Shown here: positions 9,378 through 18,136 of the stretch, one piece after another | Numbering within the stretch: position 1 is the first letter of the stretch | How the letters are laid out: each line of letters starts with the position of its first letter | Assembly (NCBI GenBank): GCA_946699565.1 | Contig: CAMPDW010000007.1 | Location: 1 to 64,000, forward strand | Direction: 5' to 3' | DNA from: an uncultured Commensalibacter sp. | Lineage (GTDB): Bacteria > Pseudomonadota > Alphaproteobacteria > Acetobacterales > Acetobacteraceae | DNA: 64,000 bases | Notes under the pieces: model-generated | Database searches by the model: none | What the model was told of the DNA's origin: nothing | Seen by the model: only the letters and a program-made list of their open reading frames with translations | Translations under genes and position numbers: made by a program

Positions 9378-9857
9378 TTAAATCCATGCAGAGATTTTAA
9401 CTAAATCCCCACCTTTTGTATTTTCCGCATATTTATAATTTGTTGTTACAGAACTCTTATTACTTGAAGCTACAATTTTCCCTGTTTCTGTTGTTACAAA
9501 GACAGGATCTCCCTGTTTAATTGCATCGATAGTTTCAGGTAAAATAATCAAAAATTCACCTTTACTAAAAATGGTCACCATTGCTACAGGTGGAAATATT
9601 GTATTGTTTTGACGCATTCCATCCATGCTTGTTTCTGTTAATTCACGCCCTACAAAACCAACTGGGCTACCTGTCCCTTGATTACTAACTAGACTTTGCT
9701 GTTCATCTATCCAAACAAATGAACCTGCTGTAATAGAGGTTTCACCAACTTGAAAGGTTCCATCTTTACTTAACAAACTGACTCTTGAATTTACAGAAGC
9801 AAAATCACCATTCCATCCTTGGGATGGATTTAAATTAATTTTATTTTGAAAAACCAT
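9378..9857 (-). CDS. Capsid decoration / structural cement protein
   Basis: This 159-residue protein begins MVFQNKINLNPSQGWNGDFA. It has a beta-rich composition and 'V..ETSITAGSFVWID' and 'VGFVGRELTE' stretches typical of phage structural cement (gp24-like) proteins encoded directly before the major capsid gene. A ribosome binding site (GGAG) precedes the ATG. The frame is intact. Such proteins bind the outside of the capsid lattice and stabilise it. Assignment is by gene order and sequence pattern and is moderately secure. Confidence 0.6.
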   Translation of the reverse strand: MVFQNKINLNPSQGWNGDFASVNSRVSLLSKDGTFQVGETSITAGSFVWIDEQQSLVSNQGTGSPVGFVGRELTETSMDGMRQNNTIFPPVAMVTIFSKGEFLIILPETIDAIKQGDPVFVTTETGKIVASSNKSSVTTNYKYAENTKGGDLVKISAWI

Positions 9858-9945
9858 GTCTAAATACTCCGTAATCGTGTTGCACCAAAACGATGCAAAT
9901 CACTGGTACGAATATGTCAAGTATCATTTGCCCTCATTTGTTTTT

Positions 9946-11145
9946 TTAAGAACTCATTAAATCAATCGTATATTTTAATTGATCATATCCCATAGTAATA
10001 AGAGAAATTTTGCCCGTCATTTCACCAAGAAATGTGCGAAGAATTTCCTCATCACTATCTTCTATACATGCCCATTCACCAACCAATGGTTTTACTAACA
10101 ATCTGGCTTCTTGAGCTTTGTCCATAATTCGACGTTTAATGGATTGTTCCAAAGAAATCGTATCAGAAGTCTGGACTTTTTGAAAAAAAAAGACTTGAGG
10201 GAACTATCACTGATATCTAAATTCCCTGATCAATTAGAATAATCATTAGAAGTCGTCAATGTATTAATGGGATCTTCGTCATTTTTTCAAAAACCAGTAT
10301 ATTTTAATTATTTTCAAAAAGAACTTGATACACTAAATTCGCTATTTTTTCAGTTATATCCTTATTTTGACAATCTTTTGCCATTGGACAATCTGAAACA
10401 TCAGAACAATCTAATAATATAACTTTTAACAATTTACCAACATGTTTACAATGTACCTCATCAACTGATACTACAGCATCGGAAATCAAAGATAGATCCA
10501 TTTTTTTACATTGGTCTGACTTATAAAGTCGATAAGGACAACGACTAGATTTTGCCCTAATTTATTGAGTTGTGACATTTGTCTTTTTAACCTTTTATCT
10601 GCAACTCGTACATCATGACCAGCACGACCCTGTTCAACTAAAGCAACATGATCGACATAAATATCAGTCATTATTCCGTCATAAGGTTCACCCATAAATT
10701 TTCCTTTTTCCATTACTGGAGTAAAAGCATAAGATGCAGAAAGTTCAGCTTGTCTATTTTTTTATTGCTTCGATATAATTCCCATCCCAAATCGTGATTG
10801 AAGATTGAATATAAGAATAAAAAAAGACGGGTATGAACCCGTTGTTCCAATAACTTTCGAATTATCTAGCTGATCTGCATCTGCAGCTTTATGAACATAA
10901 AGAATAGGACGTTCCCTAAAGGAATTAACAGATTTTTTCAAAATATCTGGCGAACGTAAAAAACGATATTTTCGTTCAGGTTCAAGTCAATATTTAGAAT
11001 GATTTTTAATTTCAAACCCATAATATTCGCAAACATTTACCTTAGTTAAATTAGTATTTTTAATACGAAAATGTCCGTTCTAATCTTCAAAACACATTGA
11101 TTTAGCATCAGATATCAAGGATCGATTATGTAAAAATTTATCCAT
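9946..11145 (-). pseudogene. DUF2213 protein (prohead protease-like), broken
   Basis: Pieces in order from 11145 are FRIKNTNLTKVNVCEYYGFE, LEPERKYRFLRSPDILKKS, VNSFRERPILYVHKAAD, AELSASYAFTPVMEKGKF, then MGEPYDGIMTDIYVDHVAL and VEQGRAGHDVRVADK. The C-terminal part has EARLLVKPLVGEWAC and ILRTFLGEM. This is the course of the DUF2213 family ('...KANVCEY.G.EI.......L...K.Y.LLR.PE.L......F...P....H', '.LS.AY...........G..YD..M..I..NHVALV..GRAG.D'). At least three stops and frameshifts inactivate it. It lies between portal and decoration genes, the normal place of prohead maturation genes. Confidence 0.7.
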
Positions 11146-11202
11146 AATTTTGTATTAGAATATTTTGTAAAAATAAAAAATTAAAAACTAAAAAGTACTT
11201 AT

Positions 11203-12130
11203 CATTTATTAAAATGCATAAATGAAAATAATGTTGTTTTATCATTATTTTTTAATAATTCTTTAGCCTATGACACAGTTAAAATATTAGCAGAAACATA
11301 ATTCGAGATTATTTTAGCAACATTCATGTCAACTTCGGATTGCTGTATTTCATTCAACTGCCAAAAAGAATTAAATTCAAATGTAATATCAAGATTAATT
11401 TTACCAAAATAAGTGAAACTAAATAATTTCCAATATTTTTTGAATCGGTTGTCTTATAACATCCTCCTGAAAAGCTTCTATTTTATCATAAAAGGAGCGT
11501 ATTTCTCCTTCAGATGAAGCATTCAGACCAGAAGGTGTAATTCTTAATAATTTAACCAACGGAATGCCAGATATTGCAGCAATGTGTTCCTGCGATTGAG
11601 CCTGTAATTTTGATAGCCCAGTTAGAAGAGTTGAAACGTTATTAAGTTCTTCTGTTTCTTTATCAACAATTTGTAATCCTCGATTATCGCGATATGCCGC
11701 CATCAAAAATGATTGATGGATCCTTATTTGTTCCAACAACTCGCTTAAATTGTATCCATTCACGGGTTGCTTCTTCCGCTCTTGTTTCAATAATCAATCG
11801 ATATTCTCCGCACAAAGAAAGCTATACTAAATAGAGATAATCAGAGAAACCTATTACTTCTTTAAACAATGTCGATGCTGGATTATTCTCAACGTTAAAA
11901 TTTCGAAATTGTTCAAAAAATAAATTATCATTAACAATTGTAGAATCACATTCTGCAGCAATAACACCATCAGGTGCTTGATAAGGTGTAAATACATTCT
12001 ACTGATTATTTAAATTATCATTATTTTGCCGAAGAATACGAATATTTTTTAATTTATTTTTTTTAACATTTTTTTCTTTCAAATCTAAAATTTTTAATTT
12101 GTTTAAATTCCCTTTACAATTTTTAATAAT
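11203..12130 (-). pseudogene. Portal protein (DUF1073-like), C-terminal remnant
   Basis: Recognisable parts are NVFTPYQAPDGVIAAECDST, GFSDYLYLV, REWIQFKRV, then a well-preserved 123-codon frame (11790-11419). That frame has KLQAQSQEHIAAISGIPLVK and LLRITPSGLNASSEGEIRSF, followed by YDKIEAFQEDVIRQPIQKI, and a last segment FEFNSFWQLNEIQQSEVD. The 'QEH.AA.S.IPLVKL.GI.P.GLNA.SEG.IR..YD' block is the signature of DUF1073 phage portals. The N-terminal half is missing and two or more frameshifts are present. The region 12131-12425 upstream is A+T-rich with no coding resemblance. Confidence 0.7.
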
Positions 12131-12325
12131 TTCTAATAAGTTATTAAAAATAAGAAATATGCTTTAGTGTCACTAATTTGTGAATTTTTAAAAGCTAAAA
12201 ATAATTGATAAATATGATATTTATAAATATACTTAATTATAGTCATTGACTATTAAACTAAGATTAATTTCATACAATTTTGTTAATCATAGTTATTTAA
12301 ATTATTTAAATATTTTAGTGTATCG

Positions 12326-12356
12326 AAGCGAGGTAATCTAAAAAGTTACCTCGCTT
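12326..12356. terminator. Perfect 11-bp hairpin between portal and terminase remnants
   Basis: AAGCGAGGTAA and TTACCTCGCTT are exact inverted copies around a nine-base loop. The G+C-rich stem stands out in an A+T-rich gap. Neither strand has a long T run directly after it, so it may be a weak terminator or a binding site. The adjacent phage genes are dead, yet the stem is perfect. Confidence 0.4.
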
Positions 12357-12425
12357 ATTTATTAAAAAAATATAAATATTATTAATGATTCTTTTTTGCA
12401 TTCATTAAATTTTCACAATCCCTTT

Positions 12426-13835
12426 CTAAGTAAGCATTTTAAGTAAACGTTTATGACATGAAATTATTAAAAACACACCTGAGGAGGCATCGACCTGATC
12501 GTCATGTGATCCGCTTGGAAAAACTGCCAGTTCGTCAAGATAAGTTCTATTCCAGCTTGCGCGTATTAGAGAAACGTTACCTATATTAATCTGGGATGCA
12601 AAGGGGGCAGCCCTTATTGCCTTATCCCCGTTTCCCTGACCACTTCAAATTTATAACCTGCAAGTATTTTTGCGTAATACTGCGCCTGTGCGACGCCAGC
12701 CTGACCAAGATCTTGGGAAATGACGATTTTAACATTGTAACCATCCTGACTTGCCACGGCCCTAACGGTTTTTTCCACCTCATCTGACAAACCACGTAAT
12801 CGCACAACATACAGTATCGTATACGTGCCATCCCTATTCCGCTGCATCTTAACGTCCACCATCCAATCAGGATCATATGTACCAATAATCTCTGGAAGCC
12901 TCAAAATCCCAACGCCTGACCATTTGAAACGATGGAGGTGCCGCATCAATAATATTTAACATATTGACTTTAAATATTAATCCCGTTGATTCCCCTTGAT
13001 ATAAAGCTGACCAGTCCCGTTTTCACCCACAGCCTTCTTGATTTGCTCCAACTCTTCTCGATCATAAGCATCTGGCCGTAAAGGATCACCAATATTTCTG
13101 TTTAATAAATCATTATTATCATTTGCAATCGCTGGTAAATTAATAACCTCCCATTTTTCACCAGTCCCATTATTCATTTCATTTAATAATCTTCCTGATA
13201 AATCGTCAACATGCCAACGGGTCTAAACGATAATAATAGCTCAAGCAGACATGATATAGATTCTTAAAACCGACTTATACTAATCCCAGACATTTTCACG
13301 CATAACCTCGCTTTCCGCGTCTTGTCTATCCTTAACAGGATCATCAATGATTGCCAAATGATCCCCATAACCCGTCATGCTTCCACCCACACCAGCAGTC
13401 AGAAAAACACCACCTCTATTCATTTCCCATAAATCCTTTGCCTTACTATCTATTGCAAGTACCACATCAGGGAACAAGCATCAAAATTTATTCGAAGCCA
13501 CCAAATTTCTGACATCCCGTCCAAATTTATCTGCAAGTTTGACTGAATAGCTGGCTGTAATGATCTGTTTTAATGGATTACGTCCCAAAAACCAGGCTGG
13601 AAAGCGTTTAGATGCCAATTCACTCTTGCCATGCTTTTGGAGGCATAAAAACCATTAAACGGCTGATTTCTCCACGCTCTACCGCCTCAAGCTTTTCACA
13701 CAATAAATAATAATGCTTGCCAATACAATAATCCCATTTCGTGTAAATCGTGAAATCTATCAAATGTTGACGGACAGAATAACGTTTTTTTGATTCTTTA
13801 ATAGCCAGATTTCTTGTCTTTTTTAATAAAAACAT
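12426..13835 (-). pseudogene. Phage terminase large subunit, multiply broken
   Basis: Frames joined by eye give a nearly full-length terminase: RQHLIDFTIYTKWDY, KLEAVERGEISRLMVFMPP, then the ATPase loop. The intended HGKSE follows after an extra base, so the frame instead reads KAWQE and stops at 13620. Next come RFPAWFLGRNP, the Walker B/nuclease region GGSMTGYGDHLAIIDDPVKD (QDAESEV follows), TRWHVDDLSGRLL, WEVINLPAIA, and the C-terminal nuclease part with DPDWMVDVKMQRN. The end reads SQINIGNVSLIRASWNRTYL and FPSGSHDDQVDASS. At least five frameshifts or stops are present. The family is the TIGR01630-type terminase of Acetobacteraceae prophages. Confidence 0.8.
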
Positions 13836-14145
13836 ACAATATTTTTCTAAATATCTACTAAAATATTACTATATAAGAATTTGTCTTATAAAAAAAAATG
13901 TTTTAAAAGTACATTTTATAAATTATTTAAATACTACTCATGATTTTAATCATAAATAAGTCTAACTTTTATTAATTCTTTTTGTAAGAATGAAATCAGT
14001 ATCAATACAAAATTAAATATTATTTTAAATGAATAAAAAATATATATAATAATCAATATAATTATTTAAAAATATAGATTTTTTGACTATTTTTTTGAAA
14101 AATAATAGTTAATAACCCTAATATTTTCCTACTAGGATTAATCTG
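13836..14145. other. A+T-rich gap
   Basis: About 310 bases upstream of the terminase remnant are almost purely A and T. No coding trace, no stable hairpin and no recognisable operator were seen. The terminase small-subunit gene expected here is missing unless the 84-aa gene at 14146 fills that place. Confidence 0.4.
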
Positions 14146-14400
14146 TTATTTTAATGTAATTTTACCAATAAAAGCTTTTAATTCCTCTTCTGACATATCC
14201 TCTACTAATTTAATTTGTTTCATTTCCACTTTAACTTCATTTAATTTAGGATGGCAATATGGTGCCGCTTTATACGCAATTTCTAAGGCCATATCATAAT
14301 TTTTTTCTTTTAAAGCCTTATTAATGATCATTATCATAATTTCTAATGGAAGCTTTTGTTTTTTTAATAATTTAATTTCATGAAATTGAGGTTTAATCAT
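14146..14400 (-). CDS. Small prophage-associated protein
   Basis: This intact 84-residue protein contains a tetratricopeptide-like helix pair and the string AYKAAPYCHPKLNEVKV, then EDMSEEELKAFIGKI at the end. Short genes with 'AAPY.HPKL..V' and a terminal 'LS..EL...I' are common next to terminase genes of alphaproteobacterial prophages. A role with terminase or DNA packaging is therefore plausible but unproven. The ATG at 14400 is 14 bases downstream of a TAGAGG-like sequence. The frame shows no decay. Confidence 0.55.
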   Translation of the reverse strand: MIKPQFHEIKLLKKQKLPLEIMIMIINKALKEKNYDMALEIAYKAAPYCHPKLNEVKVEMKQIKLVEDMSEEELKAFIGKITLK

Positions 14401-14589
14401 AAATTATTTACCTCTAATTATTATGTTTAAAATATTTTAAACATAATTTTTTCTATTATAAAATATATTTATTTAAATAACACAAAAATATTAAATAACA
14501 CAAAAATATAAACATTATATAATACTAACTCAAAATTTTGGTTGAATAACATTTCATACTTAAAAAAACTTTATAATTCTAGAAATTTA

Positions 14590-15561
14590 TTAGATCGCAA
14601 AATTTCTTCGATAAATACTCGGTGATAACCCTACAATTTTTGTAAAAATCTTACGAAACGCATTTATATCTTTATAACCACATTCAACACCAATTTCATG
14701 TATCATTTTATTAGAAAATTGAAGTAAATATTGAGCACAACAAATACGATATTGCTGAATATACTCTGTAATTGTCATTCCCGTTGCTTTAATAAAACGC
14801 CTCTGCATCGTACGTGTTTCTAAACCAGTAATTTTAGATAATTGTCTTAAATTTATAGTAATATTTTTATGATCTGCAATCCAATTCTGGCCTTTTATAA
14901 TAGCTACATCGCCATGGGAAAAATTAGGAATAAAAAGATTAAAATGACTTTGAGAACCGTTTGCTGGCTGAATTAAGAAAAAACGTGCAACCTCAGCCAT
15001 AATATTAGAACCAAAAAATTTTTTAACCAACAGAAGACCCAAATCAATCCACGATAATGGCCCTGCAGTTGTTATAATATTTTTTTCTTCAATTATGAGT
15101 GAATTAATATCTATAAAAATTTCCGGAAATTGTTTTTGAAATTCATGTTTCAATTGCCAATGTGTTGTGATCGTATATCCATGTAATAATTGAGTTTGTG
15201 CAAGCAAAAAAACACCATTACCAATTGAAGCTAAAATACAGGCTTGTTTGAAGAAGTTTTTTAAAAAATTTATATAATCATTACATTCTTTCTTATTAGG
15301 GATATCATGCTGACAAGGTGGAATAATAATAACAGAGAAATCTGCTTTATGTTGATTAACAATAAAAGAAGGTAAATCCAAATTAATTACAGGTTGATTA
15401 ATCTTCACAATTTGAATAATGGGGAAAGAATTACTTAATTTATGACTTTTTTTTACTAATTTATTAACAATTGCAAAAAAATCAATTAATCCACATATTG
15501 CACCATGTTGAACACCTGGATACATCAATAGACCAATATTAATAGGATTTAAATTTTTCAT
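14590..15561 (-). CDS. GlxA-family AraC-type transcriptional regulator
   Basis: This 323-residue protein has two parts. Residues about 8-195 form a DJ-1/PfpI-like (class I amidotransferase-like) domain with 'G.LMYPGVQHGA..G..DFF' at its start and an LASIGNGVFLLAQTQLLHG nucleophile-elbow region, in which the usual Cys is replaced (SIGNG). Residues about 225-320 form an AraC DNA-binding domain with two helix-turn-helix units: LRQLSKITGLETRTMQRRF and HEIGVECGYKDINAFRKIF, ending GLSPSIYRR. This is the GlxA architecture. The target is unknown. The neighbouring acid phosphatase is divergent and 386 bases away, so it is one candidate target. Confidence 0.85.
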   Translation of the reverse strand: MKNLNPINIGLLMYPGVQHGAICGLIDFFAIVNKLVKKSHKLSNSFPIIQIVKINQPVINLDLPSFIVNQHKADFSVIIIPPCQHDIPNKKECNDYINFLKNFFKQACILASIGNGVFLLAQTQLLHGYTITTHWQLKHEFQKQFPEIFIDINSLIIEEKNIITTAGPLSWIDLGLLLVKKFFGSNIMAEVARFFLIQPANGSQSHFNLFIPNFSHGDVAIIKGQNWIADHKNITINLRQLSKITGLETRTMQRRFIKATGMTITEYIQQYRICCAQYLLQFSNKMIHEIGVECGYKDINAFRKIFTKIVGLSPSIYRRNFAI

Positions 15562-15947
15562 ATATCATTTTATCCATATTGTTTTTATCGAAAATTAAAA
15601 CATAAAAAAATTTTATTAAATACCTTTAAATTATTAAAATCATTAATTTAAATCTAAAATAATTATTCAAAACTTAATTATGTTATTATTATTTTAAATA
15701 TGTTAACCTACATTATTAAAATTAGAATATAAATACATTTATATTAAAAGTAATAATAGAAGTAATAAATATATTCAATACTAATTAATCAAAATTTAAT
15801 CCCAATTAAATTTCAATCATTATTTCAATAACAAAACATTAAAATATTAATATTTTATTAATATTTTATGAAAAAATTTTTTCTTTATTTTAAAATAAAT
15901 TTTTTTTAATTTATAGCAAAGATCAATTACAACAAATTCGTAAAGAA
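15562..15947. other. Divergent intergenic region
   Basis: This A+T-rich region separates the minus-strand regulator from the plus-strand acid phosphatase, so it must contain both promoters. No clear inverted-repeat operator or promoter hexamer can be picked out with confidence. No small gene was seen. Confidence 0.4.
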
Positions 15948-16730
15948 ATGCATTTTATCAAATTTTTTATTATTCCAATTTTACTTATTAGCTTTCCATT
16001 CAAATTATATGCTCAATCAAAAGATTTGCAAACTACTGAATTAAATAAACTAAAAACGAAAGCACAACATATTTTAATACGACCTGGGCAATTTGCTAAC
16101 AGTCTTGATCTTCTTCCACCTCCTCCTACTAAAAATAGTTTTTTATTTAAAAATGATAAAAATATTTACAGGAAAACACGTTTATTAAAAAATACACCTC
16201 GTTGGGAACAAGCAATTAAAGAAGCTGCCATTTTCAACAATACTATTGGAAATAACTTTTCTAAAGCAATAGGAATAGAAATTTCAAAAAAAAATACACC
16301 TATTACTCATGATTTTATGGAAGAATTACTAATCATCAGTGGTTATTTTGGAACGGATAAAGCAAAGAAAAATTATCAACGAATCCGACCTTTCATGTAT
16401 TTTCATAACCATAGTTGCACACCTGAAAATGAAAATCTTTTACGTAAAGATGGTTCTTACCCTTCTGGTCATGCTGCTTTCGGATGGTCTGCTGCTTTAA
16501 TTCTTACTGAAATTCTCCCTGAAAAACAAAATGAAATTTTAAAGACAGGTTACGAATTTGGACAAAGCCGCGTTATTTGTGGAGCCCATTGGCAAAGTGA
16601 TGTTGAAGCAGGCCGATTAATAGGTGCGGAAGTCGTTGCCAGATTACATGCAGATAAACAATTTAATATAAAAATAAATCAGGTCAAACAAGAGATCCTA
16701 AACAAACTTAACCACAATAATCCATTATAA
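15948..16730 (+). CDS. phoN: Class A non-specific acid phosphatase (PAP2 fold)
   Basis: This 260-residue secreted phosphatase begins with a signal peptide (MHFIKFFIIPILLISFPFKL, cleavage likely after YAQS). It carries the full class A acid phosphatase signature KX6RP...PSGH...SRX5HX3D: KKNYQRIRP, then YPSGHAAFGW, then SRVICGAHWQSD. The enzyme releases phosphate from many organic monophosphates in the periplasm. The length matches PhoN/PhoC enzymes. It is transcribed toward the peptide-export locus but separated from it by 190 bases, so it is probably an independent unit. No Pho box was recognised. Confidence 0.9.
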   Translation: MHFIKFFIIPILLISFPFKLYAQSKDLQTTELNKLKTKAQHILIRPGQFANSLDLLPPPPTKNSFLFKNDKNIYRKTRLLKNTPRWEQAIKEAAIFNNTIGNNFSKAIGIEISKKNTPITHDFMEELLIISGYFGTDKAKKNYQRIRPFMYFHNHSCTPENENLLRKDGSYPSGHAAFGWSAALILTEILPEKQNEILKTGYEFGQSRVICGAHWQSDVEAGRLIGAEVVARLHADKQFNIKINQVKQEILNKLNHNNPL

Positions 16731-16922
16731 GGTTATATTAATATATTTCTTACAAATAAACAATTATTATTAGATAAAAGTAATTTTATAATTTTAATAG
16801 TACGAATTAATTATAATAATGACATAAAAAAAAAAATTGCTATAATTATAAACATCTTTTCTTAGAAAAAGATAAGTAATGAATTATAATCAATTATAGA
16901 CTTAATTTAGGAAGTTTATTAA

Positions 16923-17303
16923 ATGCGTGAAATTACATCTAATGAAATTAAAAATGTTTCTGGAGCAGGGATTTTTGATATAATCGGTGGAATAATCGGT
17001 CATAATCCAAATAATCCAGCTGTACCTGCAACCCCAAGTGCATCTTCCATTGGTTCAAATTTGGGATCAACAATTGGTTCCCTCATTGATAATGCTTATA
17101 CAAATCTTACTGGTAATAAGACAAACGCAGAACAAACTGCATTCGGTCAACTAGGAAGTGGTATAGGTTCAATTATTGATGCCGCTCATTCAACCACAGC
17201 TAGTGATATCAGCACAAATATTAACCAAGCAGTTGCTAATATTGGCAATGGTGCAATGGGTATCCTTAATGGTTTTTGCAAAGGTTTACGTAACATATTA
17301 TGA
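16923..17303 (+). CDS. Double-glycine-leader secreted peptide 1 (candidate microcin)
   Basis: This 126-residue precursor has a 15-residue leader MREITSNEIKNVSGA, the pattern of bacteriocin leaders cut by C39 peptidases after a Gly-Gly or Gly-Ala pair. The mature part of about 111 residues is rich in Gly, Ser, Ala, Asn and Ile, with repeated small-residue spacing (SIGSNLGSTIGSLID, GQLGSGIGSIIDA), so amphipathic helices that could insert in membranes are likely. A single Cys lies near the end (GFCKGLRNIL). The ATG is preceded by AGGAAG eight bases upstream. The gene ends 7 bases before a strong hairpin. The C39 exporter downstream is the natural processing partner. Confidence 0.8.
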   Translation: MREITSNEIKNVSGAGIFDIIGGIIGHNPNNPAVPATPSASSIGSNLGSTIGSLIDNAYTNLTGNKTNAEQTAFGQLGSGIGSIIDAAHSTTASDISTNINQAVANIGNGAMGILNGFCKGLRNIL

Positions 17304-17309
17304 TTAAAA

Positions 17310-17342
17310 AAACTATTTATTTCGTTTCGAAATAAATAGTTT
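17310..17342 (+). terminator. Terminator after peptide gene 1
   Basis: A perfect 15-bp stem (AAACTATTTATTTCG and its exact inverse) closes over a three-base TTT loop directly after the stop codon. There is only a short T run after it, but the stem stability and position argue for transcript termination or 3'-end protection of a short, abundant mRNA. Confidence 0.7.
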
Positions 17343-17456
17343 ATAAATTAATAATTTTCATTTTATAATATAAACGAAATTAATATTTCATCAAAATTAT
17401 ATTCATCTGTAACAAAACAAATTAAAGTGATAACATTTTATATATATAAATTTTTT

Positions 17457-17520
17457 GTGTATTAATAATTATAATTTTGGTGTATTAATAATTGTCATGA
17501 TGTTTTTACGCCATGATAAT
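17457..17520 (+). promoter_or_regulatory. Direct repeat plus imperfect inverted repeat upstream of peptide gene 2
   Basis: The 14-base sequence GTGTATTAATAATT occurs at 17457-17470 and again at 17480-17493, about two helical turns apart (23 bases). It is followed by an imperfect inverted repeat ATTGTCATG...CATGATAAT (17491-17520). Peptide gene 2 starts at 17564, so these elements lie in its promoter region and could bind a regulator twice on the same DNA face. Its identity is unknown. Confidence 0.4.
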
Positions 17521-17563
17521 CTAAATTTTTCAAAAAATATTTATTATATTAAGGAGTCTAAAA

Positions 17564-17914
17564 ATGCGTGAAATAACTACACAAGAAATTAGCTGCGTAG
17601 CAGGTGGATCATGGTTTGGTAATGCTATAGGCAGCATTTCGAATATTGTTTCTGGAATTAAACATCATGATAGTGCAACTTCTATTGGAACAAGTATCGG
17701 ATCATTAATCGGTAGTACAGTTGATGAAATTACACACAATAAAGCACAAGCAGGAACAACTGGCGGTGGATTAATTGGTGGTGGTATTGGTTCATTAATT
17801 GATGCACATAATGCTTCATCAGAATTTGCTAAAAAAATTGATCTTCTTCAAGCTGTTACAAAGCTTACCTCTGGCTTTTCTACTATTTCAAAGGGATATG
17901 GTATCGCTGCTTAA
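17564..17914 (+). CDS. Double-glycine-leader secreted peptide 2 (candidate microcin)
   Basis: This 116-residue precursor is a paralogue of the peptide at 16923. The leader MREITTQEISCVAGG aligns residue for residue with the first leader and ends in a true Gly-Gly. The mature part of about 101 residues has glycine-zipper spacing (SIGTSIGSLIGSTVD, and GGGLIGGGIGSLIDA) matching the same blocks in peptide 1, and a less glycine-rich C-terminus (LLQAVTKLTSGFSTISKGYG). An AAGGAG precedes the ATG. A two-peptide bacteriocin is one reading. A non-toxic secreted pair cannot be ruled out, as no adjacent immunity gene is visible. Confidence 0.8.
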   Translation: MREITTQEISCVAGGSWFGNAIGSISNIVSGIKHHDSATSIGTSIGSLIGSTVDEITHNKAQAGTTGGGLIGGGIGSLIDAHNASSEFAKKIDLLQAVTKLTSGFSTISKGYGIAA

Positions 17915-17938
17915 TTATTATTAAATAATAAAATCAAT

Positions 17939-17992
17939 AAGCAACTGTTTAATCGTAATATTATTATTAATTGAATAGTTGCTTACATATTT
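17939..17992 (+). terminator. Terminator after peptide gene 2
   Basis: AAGCAACTGTTTAAT pairs with ATTGAATAGTTGCTT (15 pairs, two of them G-U) over a loop of about 16 bases. It is followed within a few bases by TTTTTT. It separates the peptide transcript from the exporter genes, which start at 18137. Confidence 0.7.
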
Positions 17993-18136
17993 TTTAAATT
18001 ATTAATTTTAAAAAAGCTATTAATTATTTAAAATTAAATTATTTAGATCATACATTGTGAAATTTATTTTGATAATTTTAATATATTTATATAACACAAT
18101 TATCTAAAGTTTATAAATAATTAAGATATAAATTTT

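Noticed and set aside
12596..12787. Plus-strand frame over the terminase remnant
   Set aside because: The minus-strand reading matches terminase; this is a shadow.
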